NCBI RefSeq assembly: GCF_001039355.2
Contig: NW_019775987.1
Span: 83,921 to 112,739, forward strand
DNA length: 28,819 bases
From: Lingula anatina
Lineage: Eukaryota > Brachiopoda > Lingulata > Lingulida > Lingulidae
Reading direction: 5' to 3'
Of the stretch, positions 1 through 10,412 are shown in pieces; within the stretch, counting starts at the first letter, position 1, and the number at the start of each line of letters is the position of its first letter. Made by a program: the position numbers and the translations under genes. Below the pieces are notes generated by a model. It had not been told where the DNA came from. It saw nothing but the letters and a program-made list of their open reading frames with translations, and did no database searches.

Positions 1-2
1 TG

Positions 3-3
<1 letters not shown>

Positions 4-61
<58 letters not shown>
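4..61. repeat. (TA)n microsatellite
   Basis: An uninterrupted TA dinucleotide run sits at the left edge of the window. It lies in the presumed intron before the first visible exon of collagen copy 1. Confidence 0.95.
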
Positions 62-63
<2 letters not shown>

Positions 64-316
64 GTAAAACCCTAATTTATTTATCAGATGATTATATAAT
101 TTTCAGAGGGTGCATTTAAGCTATTTCTTCTGACCATGACTGTTATCGATGTGGCCTAAGTTGGGGTAACCCATCATCACCTTGGTGGTCAGAAAAATTG
201 TTTATCAAAATATGTGCAGCAATTACAATGGGACAATCCAGAAAATATTTAAAGTGGCAGATAACTTAAGAATGTATCCCTATGCTGAAACTGAGCATCT
301 GTGTTGTATGTTTTAG
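62..316. other. Presumed intron, no exon recognised
   Basis: I looked here for the signal-peptide and coiled-coil exons that copy 2 carries ahead of its first collagen exon and found nothing resembling them. The 5' exons of copy 1 are therefore probably left of the window. The end of the segment has a pyrimidine-rich stretch and a TTTTAG acceptor. Confidence 0.5.
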
Positions 317-2871
317 TGGTAAGTCCAGGATGTGTGCAAGGACCCCAGGGACCCCCAGGAAGAGATGGCAGGGATGGCAAGGATGGGAAAGATGGAATTC
401 AGGTAACTTTACTCAATGCATTTTCATTCATAATAAATTACATGACTTTCAGAATAACTTTTCTTTCTTAAATAAAATCGTATGTCATTATATGTAAATT
501 TATAATAATTATATATTGCTTTTAGAGTATGAAGCTGCAGAAATTTGATGTACATGAAATTATGACAAGTAAACATATAAAAATAATTTTTGATATGTTA
601 TTTAATTTTAACCTTCAACTTGTATAAAATGACAAAATGTGAAATCTTCCCCTCTTTTTGATATTACAAAAATCTTAAATTCATCGACAGAACCCAGGCT
701 TAACAGTAGACAGTCTCAAGCAAATCATTGGACTGCTTGGATATCAATCACCTTCACAAGGTAATGGTAGCTATAGGTCTGCTCTGTATACTATAGTCCA
801 AAGCAGAAAACATTTTGCTACCACATAACGCCCTATCAAATGATTCCTTTTCTTTTTAAACAAGAACATTTTCAAATTTTTAAATAACAAACATCATGAA
901 GAACAATGACTTAGAAGTTACGGTAAAATACCAGGTGCAAAATATGTTAATTCATATTTCTTTTTTTTTTATACAGTAGCAAAATAATATACAATCTTAC
1001 AATATTTGGCTTATGAATCACACACACAAACATTTAATTCATATTTCAATTTACCTGTACTACTAAGTATTATACAGTTGCTGGTTTTGAGTGAGATCAC
1101 CTCTCAACTTTGACCCCAAGCTGTGATGATTGACTGATGCCTTGTAAATGATAAGGTGACTGTCCAAAGTGACAAGTAATTAAGAGAAAACTATCTGAAT
1201 TATTATCATGTTAAATAATGTTACATGTCGATACATCCCCGCACCAATACTCCCCCACAATTACAGATATACTGAGGGGGAGTATTGGTGCGGGGAAGTA
1301 TCGGTGCGGGGGAGTATCGACATGACCCCAAATATTATACTTTTCAGTTCTCAACTCCTCAAGGTGCAGTGTTCAGGGACCACAGGGATTACCTGGGAGA
1401 GATGGTAAAGATGGAATACAGGTAAAACCGAGGACATCTATTGAATATTCAATATACGTCCTTGGTAAAACTTAGCATGATGGCTATATATTCAATACCT
1501 TTGTATTTAAAAATTGTGATTGAAAATTTATTTTCATTTTCATTGAAAATTAGAGAATAATGCAATCTATAAACCAAGACATCCACATCTTGAAATATCA
1601 TGATAATGCATCAGTTTATATTGAAATATGTAATAATATCTTTTGCTTTGTTAAATAACAGTTTTAATACATTTGTTCAATTTTCTAAGGGACCACCTGG
1701 ACCTAAAGGGGACCCAGGATCTCTAACACTGGACACCCTCAAACGGATGCTGGGACAAATTGGAGCTCAGATAGGAGTGCCACCTACAGGTTTGTCTGGT
1801 GTTTGAACTATGTGAATGTCTTCCTTTCAATAATGTCAATAATTTCTTTTAATTTGGGGGAATGCATTCTACATTTTTCTTCACTGACTTTATTGATAGA
1901 TTCATTTTTTCCATTTTACTGAAGGTTTTACTCTTTACGTTATAAGAGAGCTCTACTGATGAATGGGATAAAAATTGCTGTGCAACATTACTTTGATCAT
2001 TAAGAAAGTGTGCATTTTCATGGTATCTTGTGTAAGAGCACTACCTGCCATGGTGGGCAGTGTATAATATATGGTTCTCTAGGTTGAATGTAAGTTTTCA
2101 GGTTTAAGAGTCAATACTAGCCAAGGTGGGGCAGTTTACACACGATGGGGCAGAACAACCTGTGCAGCACACTCAAAGCTTTTGTACAAAGGTAAAATTA
2201 AAAAAGTACATCTTTCTAAAGTGTGGTTCTATGATTAAACCATTCATTCAAAATAATAATAACAATGTTATAAAAATAATAATACAAATGTTTGAATATA
2301 TATATCTTATTTTGAATTTGACACATATGGTTACAGATTAAAATCTTTAAAATGGATTTTATAACTTTTTATATCAGGGATATCTGCTGGAACCTACTAT
2401 GACCAAACTGGAGGAGGCAGTAATTACCTGTGTTTGCCACGGACACCAGAGTGGGGGAAATACCAAGATGGAGGGCAAAGTACTGGTTCTTACATACATG
2501 GTGTGGAATATCAACATATTAGGTCTAACATATTTTCAACATCCAATACAGGAGGTCAGAATTTTTATAACCATGATGCCCCCTGCGCTGTATGCTACAC
2601 CCAAACACGCCCCAGTCATGTGATGATACCAGCCAAGAAGACATGTCCAGCTGGGTGGACAACAGAGTACAATGGATACCTGGTATCAGCTCTTGACTCA
2701 CTGCATAGAACAGAGTTTGTCTGCCTTGATGAAGCTCCAGAGGTGGAAGTTGGGGGTCATGAGGACAAAAACGGTGCCTTGTTTTACACTGCTGAGGCTA
2801 AGTGTGGCTCCCTCCCCTGCCCACCATATGTGGATGGAAGAGAATTGGCCTGTGTTGTCTGTACTAAATAG
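317..2871 (+). CDS. Short-chain collagen C4-like protein, copy 1 (5' partial)
   Basis: This encodes a secreted, collagen-like matrix protein of the invertebrate short-chain collagen C4 (spongin-like) family. Visible exons are 317-402, 691-760, 1348-1421, 1690-1789, 2102-2191 and 2378-2871. All have GT-AG borders (one acceptor is AAG) and phases agree throughout (1-0, 0-1, 1-0, 0-1, 1-1, 1-stop). Exon order: Cys plus Gly-X-Y run (GPQGPPGRDGRDGKDGKDG), a short helical segment (LTVDSLKQIIGLLGY), a second Cys plus Gly-X-Y exon, a second helical exon (GPPGPKGDPG then LTLDTLKRMLGQIG), then the C-terminal domain. That domain has GGAVYTRWGRTTC, GGGSNYLCLP, HDAPCAVC, MIPAKKTCPAGWTTEYNGYL, CGSLPCPPYVDGRELACVVC and ten cysteines. 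It ends at TAG 2869-2871. No stop or frameshift is seen, so this copy looks functional, but the signal peptide and coiled-coil exons lie outside. The family call is firm; the biological role is inferred. Confidence 0.88.
1224..1324. repeat. 101-bp hairpin-like inverted repeat in a copy 1 intron
   Basis: The ends are CATGTCGATAC and GTATCGACATG. The inner arms CCCCGCACCAATACTCCCCC and its exact complement pair as well. The right arm also carries two near-identical 16-base units with GGTGCGGGG. The segment is GC-rich in an AT-rich intron and has no counterpart in the matching intron of copy 2, so it looks like an insertion, perhaps a very short non-autonomous element. No clear target duplication was found. 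Confidence 0.7.
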
Positions 2872-2976
2872 TGGCGCAAACATTAAATGTTATGGTTCAT
2901 GATATCGGCACTTAACAATGACCATTAGGAGAAATAGTACTTGTGCTGTCTTTACTTAACAATGACAAATAAGAAG

Positions 2977-2982
2977 AATAAA
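2977..2982 (+). promoter_or_regulatory. Candidate polyadenylation signal of collagen copy 1
   Basis: AATAAA lies about 105 bases after the stop codon of copy 1. A second AATAAA at 3337-3342 is an alternative. The choice cannot be made from sequence alone. Confidence 0.45.
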
Positions 2983-3661
2983 TGCCCTGTGACTTAGAGG
3001 CCGGAGAATGGCCTGTATGTGCTAATGTTCGAAATAATGACCTTAGGAATAGCCTATGTTGAATTTAAATGTGTTATTAAATTCCTAGAACGTAACTATA
3101 AATGTACTAATTCAAAGATACATGTATTCCATTTTTACTTGGCTAGTAGTACTTCAATGAAAGATTTGTGTCACAGGCAATTTCCATTCAATTTTCAGCA
3201 GCAAATTAGTAAAGTAAGGAAAATTTTTAAATGACCTACATATGTTGTCTAGGTTTTGATTTATTCATGAAAATTGAATGAAAGATACCAAATATAATTA
3301 AATGCTTTTGGTCAGTTGATTTGTGTTTGTATAGTAAATAAAGTTACTTATGAAGAGCAGAATTTTTGTTTTTTTTTCTATTCCTTTCTTTATTTTAATA
3401 CTGTAACAGTTATGTCATTATACTAAATGTGCACAATTAAACACATTTGGATTAGGGATATACATTAAAAAGATCACCATGGATGTTCACAGTTTAAAGC
3501 TCTCACTTTTATCAAAATGTGTCAAACAAACTTATGAAGATCTATTTACATAAAGAACAACATACATGTATCATATTTAAACTTTAAATCAAAGACCCAG
3601 AATATGATTATACATTACTTATACAAATCGTTGTAATGGCATATACACCGTAGTGAAGATC
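2983..3661. other. Intergenic spacer, no gene seen
   Basis: This AT-rich spacer separates copy 1 from pseudogene copy 3. Open frames here lack splice context or family resemblance. A 29-base stretch at 3511-3539 matches 8562-8590 with three differences. This hints that 3' flanking DNA was duplicated along with the genes. Confidence 0.5.
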
Positions 3662-5227
3662 ATGTTTCTCATTATAACTACTGCTTTTATGACAGCAATG
3701 ACACCAAATGCACAACATGTTGAAGTCAGTGATGATGCATTGATGAAACTGGTTGAAAGACTGGACAGACAAGAACAATTTAGAGATAATCCAACTAAAA
3801 CATGGAAGTCAAATGTTGAGAAAGAAAAAATGCAGGTTTAAAGAAGAAATTTCCAGGTTTAAGAAATTGGAAGCAGATGTTTACACAATCAAAATAGAAA
3901 ATGAGAACTTGAAGGTAGAAAAAAATGCAGACTGCTTATTGAATTGCAATAAAAAATCTTAATCAAAATGCTATAACCATTGCAAGATAAAAGAATTTTG
4001 AAAATAGCAAAAGATTTAAGATTTTATTATAAAATAAGAAATAGTAGAAATTTATTATCTACAGAAATAAAGATACCTAATTTCAGGTCAAGATACAGGA
4101 AATAAGCCTTAAACTGCAAGAACTGACATCAAACACTGAAAACCCAACCTCCCAGTACTCAAATGGTGATGATAACAAAACCCATTATCAGGCCTACCCA
4201 ACTACCAGACTCGGCACCAAATGATCCTGAATTCACTGGTAAATTGGACCACACTACCCATTTTCAAGGTGTGTATCAGTACGCATTTCACAGTATCAGA
4301 CGCGACACCGCTCTTGCCTAATACGCGATGTGATAGTGACGATTCTCAGCGGGGTTGAAAAGCATTGCATCACCACTCAAAATTTGTTCAGGGTATGATA
4401 CTGTGTAATGCGATCTGACACACACCTTGAAAACGGGTAGTGTGGTCTGATCTACCGGTGAATTCAGGATCATTCGGTGCCGAGTCTGGTAGTTGGGTAG
4501 GCCTGATTACACTTAACCAAAAGAAAAGTACTAATTGGTAGCCGTGAGTATAATATTTAATCTTGGGTCACGTAAGATGTTTTGTGGGCCAACAGTATAA
4601 AGTAGGAGATTACTAGCATTGGTTGTGTAACTGACAAGCTCATTACCTAAAAAAATAGCATAACAGAACAGATGTCATGTACATATGACAAAATGAAAGC
4701 AGCTCTGCATTTTACAGCTTTTGCTCTGGTAGATATTTTTAGTTCAAATTCAAGTAAGCATATCCTAAACAGAACCAACTGTGAACTCCACTTTCAGTTG
4801 GCAGTCTTTGCCGACCACAAGGTCCTCAGGGTCCACAAGATTGGAGTTGGAGCAGTGTTTACAATTTGGTTCATAGGTTTAATGTATGTTTTCAGGTCTA
4901 TAGGCCAAAACCAGCCAAGGTGGAGCAGTTTACACACAATAGGGCAGGACAACCTGTGCAGCACATTTACAGCTTTTGTATGCAGGTAAATACTTGAAAC
5001 ACATGCCTTTTCTAAAGATGATGTGTACAAAGATAAGTAATTTACTTGTACTAAAGTTTGTTTTCTTTTCAATTTTGGCCCTTATGATAATGTATGAAAA
5101 ATTCATGGACTTTTTCAGGGATATCTGCTGGAACTTACTGGACCCAAACTGGAGGAGGCAGTATAATTACCTGTGTATGCCACAGACACCAGAGTGGGGG
5201 AAATACCAAGATGGAGGACAAGGTACT
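3662..5227 (+). pseudogene. Decayed short-chain collagen C4-like gene, copy 3
   Basis: The exon order matches the intact copies but is broken in several ways. Exon 1 (3662-3914) starts MFLIITTAF, a signal-peptide-like segment, followed by DDALMKLVERLDRQEQ as in the other copies. Its coiled-coil end, ending ENENLK before a GT, is only reached after a frame change near 3826-3840. Exon 2 starts at 4087 (VKIQEISLKLQEL) and is interrupted by a MITE at 4188. A short collagenous remnant (CRPQGPQGPQ) lies near 4800-4850. The 90-base exon at 4896-4985 keeps its borders but has TAG at 4901-4903 and 4940-4942. The last exon starts at 5119, has two extra bases in the GGGSNYLC region, and loses all similarity after about 5227, before the conserved cysteine core. 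I saw no counterparts of the second collagen exon or the two helical exons. Confidence 0.82.
4188..4506. mobile_element. MITE with long terminal inverted repeats, TTA target duplication (PIF/Harbinger-like)
   Basis: This 319-bp element has both ends starting TCAGGCCTACCCAACTACCA when read inward. The inverted similarity extends about 110 bases on each side. It is flanked by TTA at 4185-4187 and 4507-4509. Three-base TTA/TWA duplications are typical of PIF/Harbinger transposons. There is no room for a transposase, so it is non-autonomous. It sits inside the coiled-coil exon of pseudogene copy 3. Confidence 0.85.
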
Positions 5228-5550
5228 CCCAGCAGACAAATGACATTGATTCACCGTTGAATCAATGTTAATTTTGGTGGATCAACGTTGAATCAATGCT
5301 TTCCATGGTGAAACTTTGTTCTATATTTTTCAGCAGCCATGGCGGTTTGCCCATCAAGCTTCACCTTGTCTTTCTGAATATTTGACTAATTTGAAAGTGA
5401 AAGAAAAATTAATTATAGTTTTAATTGGTCTACAGATATGTGCTTTTTAAGTCATGGGAATTGTAGAACTTAGATTGTTAATTATTGTTTAACTATTCAT
5501 TGACATTTAAGATAATTATTGGTAAAAACCACAATCATGCCAAGAGACAA
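5228..5550. other. Spacer with a short direct repeat
   Basis: Copy 3 similarity stops abruptly at about 5227. CGTTGAATCAATG then occurs at 5255-5267 and 5286-5298, which resembles a repeat fragment at the breakpoint. Nothing coding was recognised. Confidence 0.45.
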
Positions 5551-5569
5551 TTAAAATTCAAAGCCCAGT

Positions 5570-5757
5570 CTGACTGCAGCAACCTCAGCCTCAGTTTTTT
5601 TCATTTTTTGTTCTTGTCTGTTAAGTTTTCTAATGAGATTTTTAATCTCTAGTTCTTGTCTGTCCACTCTTTCAACCAGTTTCATCAAAGCATCATTATT
5701 GACATCAGCATGATGTTGTAAAGTTGATGTTACTACTGTAATAACAGCAGCATGTAC
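5570..5757 (-). pseudogene. Isolated first exon of a collagen C4-like gene (relic)
   Basis: Read on the minus strand it gives STLQHH, NNDALMKLVERVDRQE and KKTEAEVAAVR. These closely match the first exon of copy 2 (STLQHQ, MLIKLVERLDKQG, KKLKAEVAAVR). The middle has an extra heptad-like block. Part of the signal-peptide region is missing and no ATG was found in the homologous frame. Similarity ends before the splice donor seen in copy 2. None of the later exons follow on this strand, because the adjacent DNA is the truncated plus-strand copy 3. Confidence 0.75.
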
Positions 5758-6139
5758 ACTGTACAAAGAGAAATATTAACTTGGTCGTGGTGTACACCAT
5801 TAATTGTAAGTATTATATATACAATTGGCCTTTAGTTTTGATCTTTGTCTCAGACTGACAGTTGATATGATAATAAATGTATGTTGTATATATAAAGAGA
5901 TATATTACTTGACCGAGCTGCAACTCATGTTACCTTTTTCAGTTTGTTTGACACAGTTTAATATGCAGTCAAGGTTATAAATAAAACTAGTCCAATCAAC
6001 ATGTGTTGTTCATATTTAATATGGTATTAACAGACCTTTTTATCTCTTAGTTAAATTCAATTAAGGGGTCAAACGGTTGGCAAATGGACACCGAGGGGAG
6101 CTATGTACTAGCTGATACTAAATAGCACTCAACAAAACT

Positions 6140-6515
6140 CAGTCATGTCCACCGTCTCAATCAGGCTCTGCCAAGCTACCGGGTAGTTGAATGTCTCGCC
6201 TCCACATGCTGGCCCTGGAAATGTTGAAGCTGACGGGCAGCGGTAAAAGGCCAGTGTCGGGCACCTGAAAACTTGAATCAGTGACTAAGGGAAGGAAATC
6301 CCTGACAAAAGAAAAAAAAAAACCTGGCCCTCCTGGTCTGGGGTTGGGCGTGGGACCAACAACCCCACCCCAGAAAACCGTTACAGTTAAGGAAACAGCA
6401 ACAAAGATATTCAACACTACTCAATGTGCTGAGCCCCCAGAGTCATGTCGACTTATATGGACCTTTGTTGATGCCCTAGACACCCGACGGCGTAATAGGA
6501 GATAGATAGATACAT
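6140..6515. repeat. GC-rich island, probable transposon fragment
   Basis: This block is visibly richer in G and C than its surroundings. It has overlapping open frames on both strands, but neither resembles a known protein and there is no splice context. The composition shift and its position next to another repeat suggest old transposon sequence. The family was not identified. Confidence 0.35.
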
Positions 6516-6516
6516 G

Positions 6517-6696
6517 CAGGCCCGTAGCCAGAAAATTCAAACGGCGGAGAGGGGGGGTCTTTTCTTAAAAAGTGGACCTTTTACAATGAAACTTGTGTGT
6601 ACCTTGATAAAATTTTACCCGAAATAGACCTTTTCCTGACAAAAGGAGCAGTTATTTCGAACCCCCCGAACCCCCCCCCCCCCCCCCCCCCGGCTA
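6517..6696. mobile_element. Probable short inverted-repeat element with poly-C end
   Basis: The left end is CAGGCCCGTAGCCAG followed by a G-rich run. The right end is a C-rich run (6671-6691) leading into CGGCTA, the complement of TAGCCG-like left-end sequence. The complementary ends suggest a non-autonomous DNA element with a truncated right terminus. No target duplication is clear. Confidence 0.45.
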
Positions 6697-7053
6697 GATA
6701 AATTCAATGAAAATTACCAGAAATTGCTGTACTTTATGTAGTAAACTTATTTATATACTGTACTATACAAACACAAATCTCTCCAAGCCTTTTGCCTTAT
6801 TAACTAATTTGCTGTTGAAATCACTTTTTGTATATAAATATCTATTAGCGTGAAGTACTAGATATGAAGCCAAATATAAAACCGAAATGTATATTTTAAC
6901 GATTACTTCTCTCACCATATTTCTTGGAAACACGTACCACTCTAAATTCAATGTAAGCAGTTCATAAGGTCACTTCATAAAATGATTTTCACAGACCATT
7001 AATTTTATACTACTATTTTGAAGAATCAACAAGGGTCATTACAGTCATGCTCA
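6697..7053. other. Spacer, nothing recognised
   Basis: AT-rich sequence. The minus-strand open frame here shows no family features. It includes the 3' flank of the inverted last-exon relic. Confidence 0.4.
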
Positions 7054-7420
7054 CTATTTAGTACAGACAACACAGGCCAGTTCTCTTCCATCCACATATG
7101 GTGGACAGGGGAGGGTACCACATATAACCTCAGCGGTATACATCAAGGCACCATCTTTGTCCTCATGACCCCCAACTTCCACCTCTGGAGCTTCATCAAG
7201 GCAGACAAACTCTGTTCTATGCAGTGAGTCAAGAGCTGATACCAGGTATCCATTGTACTCTGTTGTCCACCCAGCTGGACATGTCTTCTTGGCTGGTATC
7301 ATCACATGACTGGGGCGTGTTTGGGTGTGGCATACAGCACAGGGGGCATCATGGTTATAAAAATTCTGACCTCCTGTATTGGTTGTTGAAAATATGTTAG
7401 AGTAAATCCTCTCATATTCA
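7054..7420 (-). pseudogene. Last-exon fragment of a collagen C4-like gene, inverted
   Basis: Read on the minus strand it encodes the C-terminal domain: HDAPCAVC, MIPAKKTCPAGWTTEYNGYL, TEFVCLDEAPEVEVGGHEDK, CGTLPCPPYVDGRELACVVC, then TAG at 7054-7056. The frame is open, but the exon begins mid-domain at about 7420 with no splice acceptor or upstream exon. It meets a plus-strand copy of the same exon head to head. It is very close to copy 1 in sequence, so the duplication may be recent. Confidence 0.8.
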
Positions 7421-7425
7421 ACGTT

Positions 7426-7789
7426 GGTTCTTACATAAATGGTGTGGAATATGAGAGTATTTACTCAAACATTTTTTCAACAACCCATACAGGAGGTCAA
7501 ATTTTTCAACAACATGATGCCCCCTGTGCTGTATGCCACACCCAAACATGCTATCTTATGATCACGGTCTTATAGTAACTTATAGTAACTTATAGTAACT
7601 GGCTCGCGCTGCCAGTAATTACGCGGCGGGATATTCAGTGCACAGACTGTGATCATAAGACATGCCGCAAATAGAAAATAGAATTTAGAAAATAGACATT
7701 GCATGTGAACGAAGCCTAAGTGTGGTACCCTCCCCTGTCCACCATATGTGGATGGAAGAGAACTGGCATGTGTTATCTGCTCTAAATAA
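7426..7789 (+). pseudogene. Last-exon fragment of a collagen C4-like gene, interrupted
   Basis: The plus strand encodes GSYINGVEYE, NIFSTTHTGG and HDAPCAVCHTQT up to about 7545, and resumes at about 7714 with CGTLPCPPYVDGRELACVIC and TAA (7787-7789). In between, roughly 78 codons of the domain are missing. They are replaced by a small inverted-repeat element and about 48 bases of unrelated sequence. No upstream exon joins it. It forms the right arm of an inverted repeat with the minus-strand relic. Confidence 0.8.
7552..7659. mobile_element. Tiny MITE-like element inside the last-exon relic
   Basis: Inverted ends CTTATGATCACGGTCT and AGACTGTGATCATAAG lie at about 7555-7570 and 7644-7659. ACATGC occurs at 7546-7551 and again at 7660-7665, consistent with a target duplication. 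Inside are three copies of TATAGTAACT (7571-7600) and a GC-rich stretch. At about 108 bp it has no coding room. Confidence 0.65.
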
Positions 7790-10412
7790 TTTTCAAGTGA
7801 CCATACAAACTGCCCATGTTAAATTTAAAGTGGTACTTCCAAGGAATATGTTGACAATTAAGTAATTATTAACATATACTTTTCTTTTTATATTTGGGTT
7901 TATATCCAGTAGTTCACACAAACAGATATCTATCAGCTTAAATTGTTTTTAAGAGCAGATGAGTTTATAAGGCAAATGGCTTAATTGTTTTTTTTTTATG
8001 GAAGGCAAATAAAAAAAAACATACTTTTGATAAGAATAAGTGCCTGTATATTATATAAATAACTGAAAAGTACAGAATTTCTGGTTAATGCACAATGTAA
8101 TTAAACTTTAAGTGATAATAACTCTTCATTTTGGCCAAAAAATGAATTTTCCTGGAGTAAACAACAATTTTCCCATACTAACTTAGGGTTAATGAATCCA
8201 TTTTTACATTCAAAGTTAGTCCCTGGTTTTTTTCTAAAAAGTTTGTTTTTTGGTTAAAATCTCTTAAGAGATTTTAACAGAGTATAGCCATCAATGGAGG
8301 TCACGTGGTCTGAAGACAAGTTCAGATATCAGAAAAAAATAGATATAACTGCCGTTTTTGTGGTAAAACAGAACATATTATATTTCTATGAGTTATTCAC
8401 AATGTTTTTATTGTGAAATATAGATCTCATACGAAGAGTTATTATTATCCCTTTAACTAAGAGATATTATATTAATGTCATTCATAATATGGACAATGCA
8501 TCTTGATTGGGTAGATTCATGACAAATTAGATTTAAAACCAGGAGTTGAAATTAGTCCCATATCAAACTGTGTCAAACTAACTAATGAAGGTGACATAAG
8601 CTGTAGCTAGGTCTAGTAATATCTCTTTAAATAAATAAAATTTTATCATATCAACTCTCAGTGGGAGACCCAGGTTAAAGACCCATTGTACATATAGCTC
8701 AAGTGAGTGAGCCTTCAGAAAAAAAGCTCAGGGTATTGGGAGGATTTCCCCTTGGTCCCATGCTTCCTGGGTAGGGCTGAAGAAAATGAAGTGGAGACAA
8801 AGAACTTGATAGAACTTGGTCTATTAATGGTTTTGGTAGTTCAGAAGTCAACCTTGTTTACAGAGTTTACTGTATAATACTTATGTGATATTTGAACTGC
8901 ATTTCATGAATTTCTTGCTTTGCTCAACCCTTTGGAAAGTTAAAACAACTTTATCCTTTACCTCTGAAAATGAATGCCTGTATAACAACTAGCATGGTTT
9001 ATTCTTTTGTTTATTGTTCAATCCACAAAAAAGGAAAATAAATTTAGTGTAAAAAGAAAAAGGTTACATGTACATCTGATCTTTGCTTTAATATGTCAAA
9101 TTAACTAACACTTATCACTGATTATTTGTACTTTATAAAGAAAACACCTTTAGGCTGACTTCTCTAAAGTCACTAAATTAAATGTTAGAGATTCAAGTAG
9201 CATTAATATCAAACTTAAATTACACTAAATACATTTACTCCAAGGCAAAAGAGAAAACGTTCAAATAAGAAAATATATGACAAATTTTTTTTTACCAACG
9301 TCCAATTGAAAAGACTAAATAAATAAAGAAAAATATTAAAAAGTCCATACAGCCATGTTTTCAATTGATATAATATAAAACTAAGTGAAGCATCTGTCAA
9401 ATGTTTTTATAGGTAACATTCTTTTTAAGTAATGCAGACAAAGAAAAAATAATTATATTGAGCTGAAAAAAAAATCAAAAGTTCAAATTTCTGAAACAAT
9501 TATTATTACTCTATATAAAAAACTAATCTAGCTTATAAATCTAGGTCTCAAACGTTGAAAACATCCCTGTGAACTATTCCTTTCCCACTTGAATTCAAAT
9601 CTGTATAAAATTCACTGTTTTTTTCTTCATATCATTGCATAAAATCTAAACAACAGAATATAAATAAGTTTTCAGTATTATACCAAAAATATTACAATAA
9701 TAATAAATAACATTATCAGAAGAAATAAGATTGTTAAAAGAATTTTCCATTCTACCATGATTATATGCACACACACAAACATGTATACAGGCATGCAGTC
9801 ACACACACACATTCCTAGTGATATTGTACAAAATAATAACTCAGACTGTCATGTATTTCCCATATGAAATAAGTAAGGAAAACAGCTATTTGTTGTTTTT
9901 GCCCTTTTTGACTGAACCCTGCTTTTTAAATAGCATGGCGTGATATTAGTAGTTCCAGTTTTGTACTTCACAACCTTACAGGTTAATCCAATTTGTCACT
10001 CCAATTGCTCCCTTCGGTTTCTTACTAAGCATGGATGTGAGACTACATAAATAAATAAATTAATAAACAAGACAAAAGAAGCCAAGAGCTATGTGACTTT
10101 TTGGAGAAAACTACACTTTCCTAAAGATTTATTTTACCTATCACACCAGAAGTATCTAAAAAGTATGTAGCTTTTAAATTATGAAATAGTTTTTAGTTAC
10201 TAACAGTAAAAGCTTAGTGTCAAAGAGTGCTTAAATGAAAATCAACTTCCTTACACTGCAGGCATGTCATAAAAATGAAAGAGAAAAAATGTTTTCATAG
10301 TCACATAGAACTACATATCCTGTACATTACAGTCACTGCATTAAAATGAAAGTGAAACTGGATATCCAGTGTTCCTCAGCACCAGGAGCCATAGGCAAGG
10401 GTGTTCTACATG
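7790..10412. other. Long AT-rich interval, no gene recognised
   Basis: This lies between the collagen relics and the ITFG1 stop codon. It holds low-complexity A/T runs, CA repeats near 9770-9810 and probably the ITFG1 3' untranslated region at its right end. Open frames are short and show no domain features. Confidence 0.5.
10128..10133 (-). promoter_or_regulatory. ITFG1: Candidate polyadenylation signal of ITFG1
   Basis: TTTATT on the plus strand is AATAAA on the minus strand, about 280 bases after the ITFG1 stop. Other AATAAA motifs lie further downstream, so the true site is uncertain. Confidence 0.35.

Noticed and set aside
6157-6505. Proline- and glycine-rich open frames on both strands as a collagen gene
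   Set aside because: There is no regular Gly-X-Y repeat and no splice context. The frames follow from the GC-rich composition.
7426-7789. An expressed short gene from the plus-strand last-exon relic
   Set aside because: No upstream exon or acceptor is present and the domain core is deleted around an inserted element.
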